Source of the DNA: Atherix ibis | Lineage: Eukaryota > Arthropoda > Insecta > Diptera > Athericidae | Assembly: GCA_958298945.1 (NCBI GenBank) | Contig: OY282608.1 | Location: 73,146,806-73,210,805, forward strand | Length of the DNA stretch: 64,000 bases | Direction: 5' to 3' | Shown: piece by piece, positions 1 through 15,500 of the stretch | Numbering within the stretch: the stretch's first letter is position 1 | How the letters are laid out: each line of letters begins with the position of its first letter | Position numbers and translations under genes: made by a program | Notes under the pieces: generated by a model | The model's database searches: none | What the model was told of the DNA's origin: nothing | Seen by the model: the letters and a program-made list of their open reading frames with translations, nothing else

Positions 1-164
1 GCCAACAAACGGACAAACCAACAAACAAACAAACAAACAAACCAACAAACCAACAAACAAGCAAACCAACAAACGAACAAACCAACAAACCAACAAGCCA
101 ACAAACCAACAAGCCAACAAACCAACAATCTAACAAACCAACAAGCCAACAAACCACAAAACCA

Positions 165-3100
165 ACAAACCAACAAACCAGAAACCAACAAGCCAACAAG
201 CCAACAAGCCAACAAACCAACAAACGAACAAGCCAGCAAACCAACAAACCAACAAACCAACAACCCAACAAACGAACAAACCAACAATCCAACAAACCAA
301 CAAACCAACAAACCAACAAACGAACAAACCAACAAACAAAAAAACCAACAAACGAACAAACGAACAAACCAACAATCCAACAAACCAACAAGTCAACAAA
401 CCAACAAACCAACAGACCAACAAACGAACAAACCAACAAACCAACAAACCAACACCCCAACAAACCAACAACCCAACAACCCAACAAATGAACAAACCAA
501 CAAACCAACAAACGAACAAACCAACAAACCAACAAACCAAGTAACCAAAAAACCAACAAACCAACAAACCAACAAACCAACAAACCAACAAACAAGCAAA
601 CCAACAAACAAACAAACCACCAAACCAACAAGCCAACAAGCCAACAAACCAACAAGCCAACAACCCAACAATCTAACAAACCAACAAGCCAACAAACCAA
701 AAAAACCAACAAACCAACAAACCAGAAACCAACAAACCAACAAACGAAAAAGCCAACAAGCCAACAAACCAACAAGCCAATAAACGAAACAAACCAACAA
801 ACCAACAAACCAACAAACCAACAAACGAACAAATCAACAAGCCAACAAACCAAAAAACCAAGAAACCAACAAACCAACAATCCAAAAAACCAACAAACCA
901 ACAAACCAACAAATCAACCAAACCAACAAACCAACAAGCCGACAAACCAAAAAACCAACAAACCAACAAACCAACAAGTCAACAAGCCAACAAACCAACA
1001 AACCAACAAACCAACAAACCAAAAAACCAACAAACGAACAAACCAACAAACCAACAAGCCAACAAACGGACAAACCAACAAACAAACAAACCAACAAACC
1101 AACAAACCAACAAACAAGCAAACCAACAAACGAACAAACCAACAAACCAACAAGCCAACAAACCAACAAGCCAACAAACCAACAATCTAACAAACCAACA
1201 AGCCAACAAACCACAAAACCAACAAACCAACAAACCAGAAACCAACAAACCAACAAACCAAAAAGCCAACAAGCCAACAAACCAACAAGCCAACAAACCA
1301 ATAAACCAACAAACCAACAAGCCAAGAAATCAACAAGCCAAAAAGCTAACAATCTAACAAACCAACAAGCCAACAAACAAACAAACCAACAAACCAACAA
1401 ACCAACAAACCAACAAGCCAACAAACCAACAAAAAATAAACCAACAAACCAACAAACCAACAAACAAATAAACCAACAAACCAACAAACCAACAAACAAA
1501 CAAACCAACAAACCAACAAGCCAACAAGCCAACAAGCCAACAAACCAACAAACGAACAAGCCAGCAAACCAACAAACCAGCAAACCAACAACCCAACAAA
1601 CGAACAAACCAACAATCCAACAAACCAACAAACCAACAAACCAACAAACGAACAAACCAACAAACAAAAAAACCAACAAACGAACAAACGAACAAACCAA
1701 CAATCCAACAAACCAACAAGTCAACAAACCAACAAACCAACAGACCAACAAACGAACAAACCAACAAACCAACAAACCAACACCCCAACAAACCAACAAC
1801 CCAACAACCCAACAAATGAACAAACCAACAAACCAACAAACGAACAAACCAACAAACCAACAAACCAAGTAACCAAAAAACCAACAAACCAACAAACCAA
1901 CAAACCAACAAACCAACAAACCAACAAACCAACAAGCCAACAAACCAACAAACCAACAAACCAACTAACCAACAAACCAACAAACCAAAAAACCAACAAA
2001 CGAACATACCAACAAACTAACAAACCAACAAACCAACAAACCAACAAACCAACAAAGCAACAATCCAACAAACCAACAAACCAACAAACCAATAAACCAA
2101 CAAACCAACAAACCAACAAACCAACAAACCAACAAACCAACAAACCAACAAGCCAACAAGGCAACAAACTAACAAGACAACAAATGAACAAACCAACAAA
2201 CAAACAAACCAACAAACCAACAAACCAACAAACCAACAAACCAACAAACCAACAAACCAACAAACCAACAAACCAACAAACCAACAAACAAACAAACCAA
2301 CAAACCAACAAACCAACAAACCAACAAGCCAACAAACCAACAAAAAATAAACCAACAAACCAACAAACGAACAAACCAACAAACAAATAAACTAACAAAC
2401 CAACAAACCAACAAACAAACAAACCAACAAACCAACAAGCCAACAAGCCAACAAACCAACAAACCAACACACCAACAAACAAATAAACAAACAAACCAAC
2501 AAACCAACAAACAAACAAACGAAAAATCCAACAAACCAACAAGCTAATAAACCAACAAGCCAATAAACCAACATATAAACAAACCAACAAACGAACAAAC
2601 CAACAAACCAACAAACGAACAAACCAACAAACCAACAAAACAAGTAACTAAAAAACCAACAAACCAACAAACCAACAAACCAACAAACCAACAAGCCAAC
2701 AAACCAACCAACAAACAAACCAACAAACCAAAAAACCAACAAACAAAAAACCAACAAACGAACAAACCAACAAACCAACAAACCAACAAACCACCAAACC
2801 AACAAACCAACAAAGGAACAAACCAACAAACCAACAGACCAACAAGCCGACAAACCAAAAAACCAACAAGCCAACAAACCAACAAACCAACAAACGAACA
2901 AACCAACAAGCCAACAAACCAACAAACCAACAAACTAACAAACGAACAAACCAACAAACTAACAAACGAACAAACCAACAAGCCAACACACCAACAAACC
3001 AACAAACGAACAAACCAACAAACCAACAAACCAATAAACCAACAAACCAACAAGCCAACAAACCAACAAACCAACAAACTAACAAACGAACAAACGAACA

Positions 3101-4868
3101 AACGAACAAACGAACAAACCAACAAACCAACAAACCAACAAACCAACAAACCAACAAACCAACAAGCCAACAAACCAATAAACCAACAAGCCAACAAGCC
3201 AACAAACCAACAAGCCAACAAACGAACAAACCAACAAACAAACAAGCCAACAAACCAACAAGCCAACAAACCAACAAACCAACAAACCAACAAACCAACA
3301 AGCCAACAAGCCAACAAACCAACAAACCAACAAACCAACAAGCCAACAAAAACAACAAGCCAAAAAGCTAACAATCTAACAAACCAACAAGCCAACAAAC
3401 CAAAAAAACCAACAAACCAACAAGCCAACAAAGGAAGAAACCAACAAACAAACAAACAAACCAACAAACCAACAAACCAACAAACAAGCAAACCAACAAA
3501 CAAACAAACCACCAAACCAACAAGCCAACAAGCCAACAAACCAACAAGCCAACAACCCAACAATCTAACAAACCAACAAGCCAACAAACAAAAAAAAACT
3601 AACAAACCAACAAACCAGAAACCAACAAACCAACAAACGAAAAAGCCAACAAGCCAACAAACCAACAAGCCAACAAACGAAACAAACCAACAAACCAACA
3701 AACCAACAAACCAACAAACCAACAAACGAACAAATCAACAAGCCAACAAACCAAAAAACCAAGAAACCAACAAACCAACAATCCAAAAAACCAACAAACC
3801 AACAAACCAACAAATCAACCAAACCAACAAACCAACAAGCCGACAAACCAAAAAACCAACAAACCAACAAACCAACAAGTCAACAAGCCAACAAACCAAC
3901 AAACCAACAAACCAACAAACCAAAAAACCAACAAACGAACAAACCAACAAACCAACAAGCCAACAAACGGACAAACCAACAAACAAACAAACAAACAAAC
4001 CAACAAACCAACAAACAAGCAAACCAACAAACGAACAAACCAACAAACCAACAAGCCAACAAACCAACAAGCCAACAAACCAACAATCTAACAAACCAAC
4101 AAGCCAACAAACCACAAAACCAACAAACCAACAAACCAGAAACCAACAAACCAACAAACCAAAAAGCCAACAACCCAACAAACCAACAAGCCAACAAACC
4201 AACAAACCAACAAACCAACAAGCCAAGAAATCAACAAACTAACAAGCCAACAAACGAACAAACGAACAAACCAACAAACCAACAAACCAACAAACCAACA
4301 AACCAACAAACCAACAAACCAACAAACCAACAAACCAACAAACCAACAAACCAACAAACCAACAAACCAACAAACCAACAAACCAACAAACCAACAAGCC
4401 AAGAAACCAACAAACTAACAAACCAACAAACGAACAAACCAACAAACAAACAAACCAAGAAACCAACAAACCAACAAATCAACAAACCAACAAACCGAAA
4501 ACCAACAAAACAACAAACCAACAAATCAACAAGCCAACAAGCCAACCAACCAACAAACGAACAAACGAACAAACGAACAAACCAACAAACCAACAAACCA
4601 ACAAATCAACAAACCAACAAACCAACAAACCAACAAACCAAAAAACCAAGAAACCAACAAACCAACAATCCAAAAAACCAACAAACCAACAAACCAACAA
4701 ACCAACAAACCAACAGACCAACAAGCCGACAAACCAAAAAACCAACAAGCCAACAAACCAACAAACCAACAAACGAACAAACGAACAAACCAACAATCCA
4801 ACAAACCAACAAACCAACAAACTAACAAACGAACAAACCAACAAACTAACAAACGAACAAACCAACAA
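165..4868. repeat. Higher-order repeat A, copy 1 (about 4.69 kb)
   Basis: This segment and the next share the same ordered string of variant units. Marker pairs seen directly are GAAACC at 181 and 4873 (offset 4692), AAATAAACC at about 1437 and 6113 (4676), the same at about 2348 and 7024 (4676), ACATATAAAC at 2571 and 7247 (4676), and AAAGGAAG near 3433 and 8109 (4676). Later markers are offset by 4652. The offset changes of 16 and 24 bp are whole numbers of 8-bp units. Boundaries were placed where the match to the neighbouring copy stops and are good to about 20 bp. Confidence 0.9.
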
Positions 4869-7800
4869 ACCAGAAACCAACAAGCCAACAAGCCAACAAG
4901 CCAACAAACCAACAAACGAACAAGCCAGCAAACCAACAAACCAACAAACCAACAACCCAACAAACGAACAAACCAACAATCCAACAAACCAACAAACCAA
5001 CAAACCAACAAACGAACAAACCAACAAACAAAAAAACCAACAAACGAACAAACGAACAAACCAACAATCCAACAAACCAACAAGTCAACAAACCAACAAA
5101 CCAACAGACCAACAAACGAACAAACCAACAAACCAACAAACCAACACCCCAACAAACCAACAACCCAACAACCCAACAAATGAACAAACCAACAAACCAA
5201 CAAACGAACAAACCAACAAACCAACAAACCAAGTAACCAAAAAACCAACAAACCAACAAACCAACAAACCAACAAACCAACAAACAAGCAAACCAACAAA
5301 CAAACAAACCACCAAACCAACAAGCCAACAAGCCAACAAACCAACAAGCCAACAACCCAACAATCTAACAAACCAACAAGCCAACAAACCAAAAAAACCA
5401 ACAAACCAACAAACCAGAAACCAACAAACCAACAAACGAAAAAGCCAACAAGCCAACAAACCAACAAGCCAATAAACGAAACAAACCAACAAACCAACAA
5501 ACCAACAAACCAACAAACGAACAAATCAACAAGCCAACAAACCAAAAAACCAAGAAACCAACAAACCAACAATCCAAAAAACCAACAAACCAACAAACCA
5601 ACAAATCAACCAAACCAACAAACCAACAAGCCGACAAACCAAAAAACCAACAAACCAACAAACCAACAAGTCAACAAGCCAACAAACCAACAAACCAACA
5701 AACCAACAAACCAAAAAACCAACAAACGAACAAACCAACAAACCAACAAGCCAACAAACGGACAAACCAACAAACAAACAAACCAACAAACCAACAAACC
5801 AACAAACAAGCAAACCAACAAACGAACAAACCAACAAACCAACAAGCCAACAAACCAACAAGCCAACAAACCAACAATCTAACAAACCAACAAGCCAACA
5901 AACCAACAAACCAGAAACCAACAAACCAACAAACCAAAAAGCCAACAAGCCAACAAACCAACAAGCCAACAAACCAATAAACCAACAAACCAACAAGCCA
6001 AGAAATCAACAAGCCAAAAAGCTAACAATCTAACAAACCAACAAGCCAACAAACAAACAAACCAAGAAACCAACAAACCAACAAACCAACAAGCCAACAA
6101 ACCAACAAAAAATAAACCAACAAACCAACAAACCAACAAACAAATAAACCAACAAACCAACAAACCAACAAACAAACAAACCAACAAACCAACAAGCCAA
6201 CAAGCCAACAAGCCAACAAACCAACAAACGAACAAGCCAGCAAACCAACAAACCAGCAAACCAACAACCCAACAAACGAACAAACCAACAATCCAACAAA
6301 CCAACAAACCAACAAACCAACAAACGAACAAACCAACAAACAAAAAAACCAACAAACGAACAAACGAACAAACCAACAATCCAACAAACCAACAAGTCAA
6401 CAAACCAACAAACCAACAGACCAACAAACGAACAAACCAACAAACCAACAAACCAACACCCCAACAAACCAACAACCCAACAACCCAACAAATGAACAAA
6501 CCAACAAACCAACAAACGAACAAACCAACAAACCAACAAACCAAGTAACCAAAAAACCAACAAACCAACAAACCAACAAACCAACAAACCAACAAACCAA
6601 CAAACCAACAAGCCAACAAACCAACAAACCAACAAACCAACTAACCAACAAACCAACAAACCAAAAAACCAACAAACGAACATACCAACAAACTAACAAA
6701 CCAACAAACCAACAAACCAACAAACCAACAAAGCAACAATCCAACAAACCAACAAACCAACAAACCAATAAACCAACAAACCAACAAACCAACAAACCAA
6801 CAAACCAACAAACCAACAAACCAACAAGCCAACAAGGCAACAAACTAACAAGACAACAAATGAACAAACCAACAAACAAACAAACCAACAAACCAACAAA
6901 CCAACAAACCAACAAACCAACAAACCAACAAACCAACAAACCAACAAACCAACAAACCAACAAACAAACAAACCAACAAACCAACAAACCAACAAACCAA
7001 CAAGCCAACAAACCAACAAAAAATAAACCAACAAACCAACAAACGAACAAACCAACAAACAAATAAACTAACAAACCAACAAACCAACAAACAAACAAAC
7101 CAACAAACCAACAAGCCAACAAGCCAACAAACCAACAAACCAACACACCAACAAACAAATAAACAAACAAACCAACAAACCAACAAACAAACAAACGAAA
7201 AATCCAACAAACCAACAAGCTAATAAACCAACAAGCCAATAAACCAACATATAAACAAACCAACAAACGAACAAACCAACAAACCAACAAACGAACAAAC
7301 CAACAAACCAACAAAACAAGTAACTAAAAAACCAACAAACCAACAAACCAACAAACCAACAAACCAACAAGCCAACAAACCAACCAACAAACAAACCAAC
7401 AAACCAAAAAACCAACAAACAAAAAACCAACAAACGAACAAACCAACAAACCAACAAACCAACAAACCACCAAACCAACAAACCAACAAAGGAACAAACC
7501 AACAAACCAACAGACCAACAAGCCGACAAACCAAAAAACCAACAAGCCAACAAACCAACAAACCAACAAACGAACAAACCAACAAGCCAACAAACCAACA
7601 AACCAACAAACTAACAAACGAACAAACCAACAAACTAACAAACGAACAAACCAACAAGCCAACACACCAACAAACCAACAAACGAACAAACCAACAAACC
7701 AACAAACCAATAAACCAACAAACCAACAAGCCAACAAACCAACAAACCAACAAACTAACAAACGAACAAACGAACAAACGAACAAACGAACAAACCAACA

Positions 7801-9520
7801 AACCAACAAACCAACAAACCAACAAACCAACAAACCAACAAGCCAACAAACCAATAAACCAACAAGCCAACAAGCCAACAAACCAACAAGCCAACAAACG
7901 AACAAACCAACAAACAAACAAGCCAACAAACCAACAAGCCAACAAACCAACAAACCAACAAACCAACAAACCAACAAGCCAACAAGCCAACAAACCAACA
8001 AACCAACAAACCAACAAGCCAACAAAAACAACAAGCCAAAAAGCTAACAATCTAACAAACCAACAAGCCAACAAACCAAAAAAACCAACAAACCAACAAG
8101 CCAACAAAGGAAGAAACCAACAAACAAACAAACAAACCAACAAACCAACAAACCAACAAACAAGCAAACCAACAAACAAACAAACCACCAAACCAACAAG
8201 CCAACAAGCCAACAAACCAACAAGCCAACAACCCAACAATCTAACAAACCAACAAGCCAACAAACAAAAAAAAACTAACAAACCAACAAACCAGAAACCA
8301 ACAAACCAACAAACGAAAAAGCCAACAAGCCAACAAACCAACAAGCCAACAAACGAAACAAACCAACAAACCAACAAACCAACAAATCAACAAGCCAACA
8401 AACCAAAAAACCAAGAAACCAACAAACCAACAATCCAAAAAACCAACAAACCAACAAACCAACAAATCAACCAAACCAACAAACCAACAAGCCGACAAAC
8501 CAAAAAACCAACAAACCAACAAACCAACAAGTCAACAAGCCAACAAACCAACAAACCAACAAACCAACAAACCAAAAAACCAACAAACGAACAAACCAAC
8601 AAACCAACAAGCCAACAAACGGACAAACCAACAAACAAACAAACAAACAAACCAACAAACCAACAAACAAGCAAACCAACAAACGAACAAACCAACAAAC
8701 CAACAAGCCAACAAACCAACAAGCCAACAAACCAACAATCTAACAAACCAACAAGCCAACAAACCACAAAACCAACAAACCAACAAACCAGAAACCAACA
8801 AACCAACAAACCAAAAAGCCAACAACCCAACAAACCAACAAGCCAACAAACCAACAAACCAACAAACCAACAAGCCAAGAAATCAACAAACTAACAAGCC
8901 AACAAACGAACAAACGAACAAACCAACAAACCAACAAACCAACAAACCAACAAACCAACAAACCAACAAACCAACAAACCAACAAACCAACAAACCAACA
9001 AACCAACAAACCAACAAACCAACAAACCAACAAACCAACAAACCAACAAGCCAAGAAACCAACAAACTAACAAACCAACAAACGAACAAACCAACAAACA
9101 AACAAACCAAGAAACCAACAAACCAACAAATCAACAAACCAACAAACCGAAAACCAACAAAACAACAAACCAACAAATCAACAAGCCAACAAGCCAACCA
9201 ACCAACAAACGAACAAACGAACAAACGAACAAACCAACAAACCAACAAACCAACAAATCAACAAACCAACAAACCAACAAACCAACAAACCAAAAAACCA
9301 AGAAACCAACAAACCAACAATCCAAAAAACCAACAAACCAACAAACCAACAAACCAACAAACCAACAGACCAACAAGCCGACAAACCAAAAAACCAACAA
9401 GCCAACAAACCAACAAACCAACAAACGAACAAACGAACAAACCAACAATCCAACAAACCAACAAACCAACAAACTAACAAACGAACAAACCAACAAACTA
9501 ACAAACGAACAAACCAACAA
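4869..9520. repeat. Higher-order repeat A, copy 2 (about 4.65 kb)
   Basis: Head-to-tail second copy of the preceding block. Against copy 1 it lacks 16 bp near 5900 (the CCACAAAACC passage present at about 1213-1220) and 24 bp near 8380. Substitutions between the copies are few by eye, which suggests a recent duplication or ongoing homogenisation. The match ends near 9520, where this copy continues into CCAACACACC while copy 1 runs into CCAGAAACC. Confidence 0.9.
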
Positions 9521-10570
9521 ACCAACACACCAACAAACCAACAAACGAACAAACCAACAAACCAACAAACCAATAAACCAACAAACCAACAAGCCAACAA
9601 ACCAACAAACCAACAAACTAACAAACGAACAAACCAACAAACCAACAAACCAACAAACCAACAAACCAACAAACCAACAAACCAACAAGCCAACAAACCA
9701 ATAAACCAACAAGCCAACAAGCCAACAAACCAACAAGCCAACAAACGAACAAACCAACAAACAAACAAGCCAACAAACCAACAAGCCAACAAACCAACAA
9801 ACCAACAAACCAACAAACCAACAAGCCAACAAGCCAACAAACCAACAAACCAAAAAACCAACAAGCCAACAAACCAACAAGCCAAAAAGCTAACAATCTA
9901 ACAAACCAACAAGCCAACAAACCAAAAAAACCAACAAACCAACAAGCCAACAAAGGAACAAACCAACAAACAAACACACAAACCAACAAACCAACAAACC
10001 AACAAACAAGCAAACCAACAAACAAACAAACCACCAAACCAACAAGCCAACAAGCCAACAAACCAACAAGCCAACAACCCAACAATCTAACAAACCAACA
10101 AGCCAACAAACCAAAAAAACCAACAAACCAACAAACCAGAAACCAACAAACCAACAAACGAAAAAGCCAACAAGCCAACAAACCAACAAGCCAATAAACG
10201 AAACAAACCAACAAACCAACAAACCAACAAACGAACAAATCAACAAGCCGACAAACCAAAAAACCAACAAACCAACAAACCAACAAACCAACAAACCAAC
10301 AAGCCAACAAACGGACAAACCAACAAACAAACAAACCAACAAACCAACAAACCAACAAACAAGCAAACCAACAAACGAACAAACCAACAAACCAACAAGC
10401 CAACAAACCAACAAGCCAACAAACCAACAATCTAACAAACCAACAAGCCAACAAACCACAAAACCAACAAACCAACAAACCAGAAACCAACAAACCAACA
10501 AACCAAAAAGCCAACAAGCCAACAAACCAACAAGCCAACAAACCAACAAACCAACAAACCAGCAAGCCAA
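9521..10570. repeat. Higher-order repeat A, partial and internally deleted third copy
   Basis: The stretch from about 9480 to 10260 follows the variant order of about 2960-3730 with an offset of 6522. Examples are CTAACAATCTAAC at 3368 and 9890, AAAGGAA near 3433 and 9955, and CAATCTAAC at 3561 and 10083. From about 10240 it jumps to material resembling 3840-4220, so an internal part is missing. This looks like the truncated end of the A tandem. Confidence 0.75.
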
Positions 10571-12300
10571 GAAATCGACAAACTAACAAGCCAACAAACG
10601 AACAAACCAACAAACCAACAAACCAACAAACCAACAAACCAACAAACCAACAATCCAACAAACCAACAAACAAACAAACAAACAAACCAACAAACCAACA
10701 AACCAACAAACCAACAAACCAACAAACCAACAAACCAACAAACCAACAAACCAACAAACCAGCAAGCCAAGAAACCAACAAACTAACAAACCAACAAACG
10801 AACAAACCAACAAACAAACAAACCAAGAAACCAACAAACCAACAAACCTACAAGACAACAAGCAAACAAACCAACAAACGAACAAACCAACAAACGAACA
10901 AACCAACAACCCAACAAACCAACAAACCAACAAGCCAACAAATCAACAAACCAACAGACGAACAATTGAACAAACCAACAAACCAACAAGCCAATAAACC
11001 AACAAACCAACAAACAGACAAACGAACAAACAAACACACCAACAAACAAACAGACCAACAAACGAACAAACCTACAAACCAACAAACCAACAAACCAACA
11101 AACCAACAAACCAACAAACGAACAAACGAACAAACGAACAAACGAACAAACAAACAAACGAACAAACGAACAAACGAACAAACGAACAAACGAACAAACG
11201 AACAAACGAACAAACGAACAAACGAACAAACCAACAAACCAACAAACCAACAAACCAACAAACCAACAAGCCAACAAACCAACAAACCAAAAAACCAACA
11301 AACGAACAAACCAACAAACCATCAAACCAACAAACTAACAAGCCAACAAACCAACAAACCAACAAACGAACAAACGAACAAACCAACAAACCAACAAACC
11401 AACAAACCAACAAACGAACAAACCAACAAACCAACAAACCAACAAACCAACAAACCAACAAACGAACAAACCAAAAAACCAACAAACGAACAACCCAACA
11501 AATCAACAAACCAACAAACCGAAAACCAAAAAACCAACAAACCAAAAAACCAACAAACCAACAAACCAACAAGCCAACAAGCCAACAAGCCAACAAACCA
11601 ACAAACCAACAAACAAACAAACCAAGTAACCAACAAACCAACAAAACAACAAACCAACAAATCAACCAGCCAACAAGCCGACAAACCTACAAACGAACAA
11701 ACAAACAAACGAACAAACCAACAAACCAACAAACCAACAAACCAACAAGCCAACAAACCAAAAAACCAAGAAACCAACAAACCAACAATCCAAAAAACCA
11801 ACAAAGCAACGAACCAACAAGCAAACAAACCAACAAAACCAACAAACCAACAAACAAACAAACCAACAAACTAAGTAACCAACAAATAAACAAACCATCA
11901 AACCAACAAACCAACAGACGAACAAACGAACAAACCAACAAACCAACAAACGAACAAACCAAGAAACCAACAAACCAAAAAACCAACAAAACAAAAACGC
12001 ACAAACGAACAAAGCAGCAAACCAACAAACCAACAAACAAACAAACCAACAAACCAACAAACGAACAAACAAACAAACCAACTAACCAACAAGCCGACAA
12101 ACCAAAAAACCAACAAGCCAACAAAGCAACAAACCAACAAACGAACCAACGAACAAACCAACAAATGAACAAACCAACAAACCAACAAACCAACAAACCA
12201 ACAAGCCAACAAACCAACAAACCAACAAACTAACATACGAACAAACCAACAAACCAACAAACCAACAAACCAACAAACCAACAAACCAACAAGCCAACAA
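10571..12300. repeat. Array segment between repeat blocks A and B
   Basis: Same 8-bp satellite with a different mix of variants, rich in CGAACAAA units. It contains a passage seen once, AACAATTGAAC near 10971, and the first of five ACGCACAAACG markers at 11997. The part at about 11035-11900 resembles about 13802-14360 and 20988-21550: the marker CACACC falls at 11035, 13802 and 20988. There is no gene; a + strand open frame of about 300 codons across it is a repeat by-product. Confidence 0.7.
11119..11230. repeat. Homogeneous CGAACAAA sub-array, 14 units
   Basis: Thirteen CGAACAAA units and one CAAACAAA unit (at 11151) follow each other without a canonical CCAACAAA unit. In the homologous positions 13886-13941 and 21063-21118 the run is only 7 units long. 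In all three places the run starts about 48 bp after a CCTACAAACC marker (11071, 13838, and the equivalent near 21015). This is a local expansion or contraction of one variant unit. Confidence 0.85.
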
Positions 12301-15300
12301 ACCAATAAACCAACAAGCCAACAAGCCAACAAACCAACAAGCCAACAAACGAACAAACCAACAAACAAACAAGCCAACAAACCAACAAGCCAACAAACCA
12401 ACAAACCAACAGACCAACAAACCAACAAACCAACAAACTAACAAGCCAACAAGCCAACAAACCAACAAACCAACAAACCAACAAACCAACAAACCAAAAA
12501 ACCAACATACGAACAAACCAACAAACCAACAAGCCAACAAACAAACAAACCAACAAACAAACAAACCAACAAACCAATAAACCAACAAACCAACAAACCA
12601 ACAAACAAGCAAACCAACAAACCAACAAACCAACAAACCAACAAACCAACAAACCAACAAGCCAACAAACCAACAAACCAACAAGCCAAGAAACCAACAA
12701 ACTAATAAGCCAACAAACGAACAAACCAACAAACAAACAAACCAAGAAACCAACAAACCAACAAACCTACAAGACAACAAGCCAACAAACCAACGAACGA
12801 ACAAACCAACAAATGAACAAACAAATAAACCAACAAACCAACAAACCAACAAACCAACAAGCCAACAAACCAACAAACCAACAGACGAACAAACGAACAA
12901 ACCAACAAACCAACAAACGAACAAACCAAGAAACCAACAAACCAAAAAACCAACAAAACAAAAACGCACAAACGAACAAAGCAGCAAACCAACAAACCAA
13001 CAAACCAACAAACCAACAAACCAACAAACCAACAAACCAACAAACAAACAAACCAACACACCAACAAACCAACAAACGAACAAACGAACAAACCAACAAA
13101 CAAGCAACCCAACAAACCAACAAACCAAAAAACCAACAAACCAACAAACCAAAAAACCAACAAAGCAACGAACCAACAAGCAAACAAACCAACAAAACCA
13201 ACAAACCAACAAACAAACAAACCAACAAACTAAGTAACCAACAAATAAACAAACCAACAAACCAACAAACCAACAGACGAACAAACGAACAAACCAACAA
13301 ACCAACAAACGAACAAACCAAGAAACCAACAAACCAAAAAACCAACAAAACAAAAACGCACAAACGAACAAAGCAGCAAACCAACAAACCAACAAACAAA
13401 CAAACCAACAAACCAACAAACGAACAAACCAACAAACCAACAAACCAACAAACCAACACACCAACAAACCAAAAAACGAACAAACGAACAAACCAACAAA
13501 CAAGCAAACCAACAAACCAACAAACCAACAAACCAAAAAACCAACAAACCAACAAACCAAAAAACCAACAAAGCAACGAACCAACAAGCCAACAAACCAA
13601 CAAAAACAACAAATTAACAAACAAACAAACCAACAAACCAAGTAACCAACAAATAAACAAACCATCAAACCAACAAACTAACAAGCCAACAAGCCAACAA
13701 ACCAACAAGCCAACAAACGACTAAACGAACAAACCAACAAACCAACAAGCCAACAAACCAACAAACCAACAAACCAACAAACCAACAAACGAACAAACAA
13801 ACACACCAACAAACAAACCGACCAACAAACGAACAAACCTACAAACCAACAAACCAACAAACCAACAAACCAACAAACCAACAAACGAACAAACGAACAA
13901 ACGAACAAACGAACTAACGAACAAACGAACAAACGAACAAACCGACAAACCAACAAACCAACACACCAACAAACCAACAAGCCAACAAACCAACAAACCA
14001 AAAAACCAACAAACGAACAAACCAACAAACCATCAAACCAACAAACTAACAAGCCAACAAACCAACAAACCAACAAACGAACAAACGAACAAACCAACAA
14101 ACCAACAAACCAACAAACCAACAAACGAACAAACCAACAAACCAACAAACCAACAAACCAACAAACCAACAAACGAAAAAACCAAAAAACCAACAAACGA
14201 ACAAACCAACAAATCAACAAACCAACAAACCGAAAACCAAAAAACCAACAAACCAAAAAACCAACAAACCAACAAACCAGCAAGCCAACAAGCCAACAAA
14301 CCAACAAACAAACAAACAAATAAACCAAGTAACCAACAAACCAACAAAACAACAAACCAACAAATCAACAAGCCAACAAGCCAACAAACCAACAAACGAA
14401 CAAACGAACAAACGAACAAACGAACAAACGAACAAACCAACAAACCAACAAACCAACAAACCAACAAGCCAACAAACCAAAAAACCAAGAAACCAACAAA
14501 CCAACAATCCAAAAAACCAACAAACCAACAAACCAACAAACCAACAAACCAGCAAACCAACCAGGCGACAAACCAAAAAACTAACAAGCCAACAAACCAA
14601 CAAACCAACAAACGAACAAACGAACAAACGAACAAACCAACAAATGAACAAACCAACAAACCAACAAACCAACAAACCAACAAGCCAACAAACCAACAAA
14701 CCAACAAACTAACATACGAACAAACCAACAAACCAACAAACCAACAAACCAACAAACCAACAAACCAACAAGCCAACAAACCAATAAGCCAACAAGCCAA
14801 CAAGCCAACAAACCAACAAGACAACAAACGAACAAACCAACAAACAAACAAGCCAACAAACCAACAAGCCAACAAACCAACAAACCAACAGACCAACAAA
14901 TCAACAAACCAACAAACCAACAAGCCAACAAGCCAACAAACCAACACACCAACAAACCAACAAACCAACAAACTAAAAAACCAACATACGAACAAACCAA
15001 CAAACCAACAAGCCAACAAACAAACAAACCAACAAACAAACAAACCAACAAACCAACAAACCAACAAACCAACAAACAAGCAAACCAACAAACGAACAAA
15101 CCAACCAACCAACAAGCCAACAAACTAACAAGCCAACAAGCCAACGATCTAACAAACCAACAAGCCAACAAACCGAAAAACCAACAAACCAACAAACCAG
15201 AAACCAACAAACCAACAAACCAAAAAGCCAACAAGCCAACAAACCAACAAGCCAACAAACGAAACAAACCAACAAACCAACAAACCAACAAACGAACAAA

Positions 15301-15500
15301 TCAACAAGCCAACAAACCAAAAAACCAAGAAACCAACAAACCAACAATCCAAAAAACCAACAAACCAACAAACCAACAAATCAACAAGCCAACAAGCCAA
15401 CAAACCAACAAACCAACAAACCAACAAACCAACAAACCAACAAACCAAAAAACCAACAAACGAACAAGCAAGCAAACCAACAAACGAACAAACCAACAAA
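12300..15500. repeat. Higher-order repeat B, copy 1 (about 3.2 kb)
   Basis: The variant order matches about 19510-22700. Marker pairs: CATACG at 12505 and 19715 (offset 7210), ACGCAC at 12964 and 20157 (7193), ACGCAC at 13356 and 20557 (7201), GGCGAC at 14564 and 21764 (7200), CGATCT at 15145 and 22337 (7192). The offset steps of 8 bp are single-unit gains or losses. The outer limits are approximate because flanking sequence is made of the same units. Confidence 0.8.
13886..13941. repeat. CGAACAAA sub-array, 7 units
   Basis: Six CGAACAAA units plus one CGAACTAA unit at 13910. It is homologous in position to the 14-unit run at 11119 and the 7-unit run at 21063. Confidence 0.8.

Noticed and set aside
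10966..13724. Two + strand open frames of about 300 codons (10966-11874 and 12813-13724) with NKPTNQQT repeats
   Set aside because: The 8-mer lacks stops on this strand too, and the frames end wherever a T-bearing variant happens to fall. No start context, no unique domain and no codon structure were seen.
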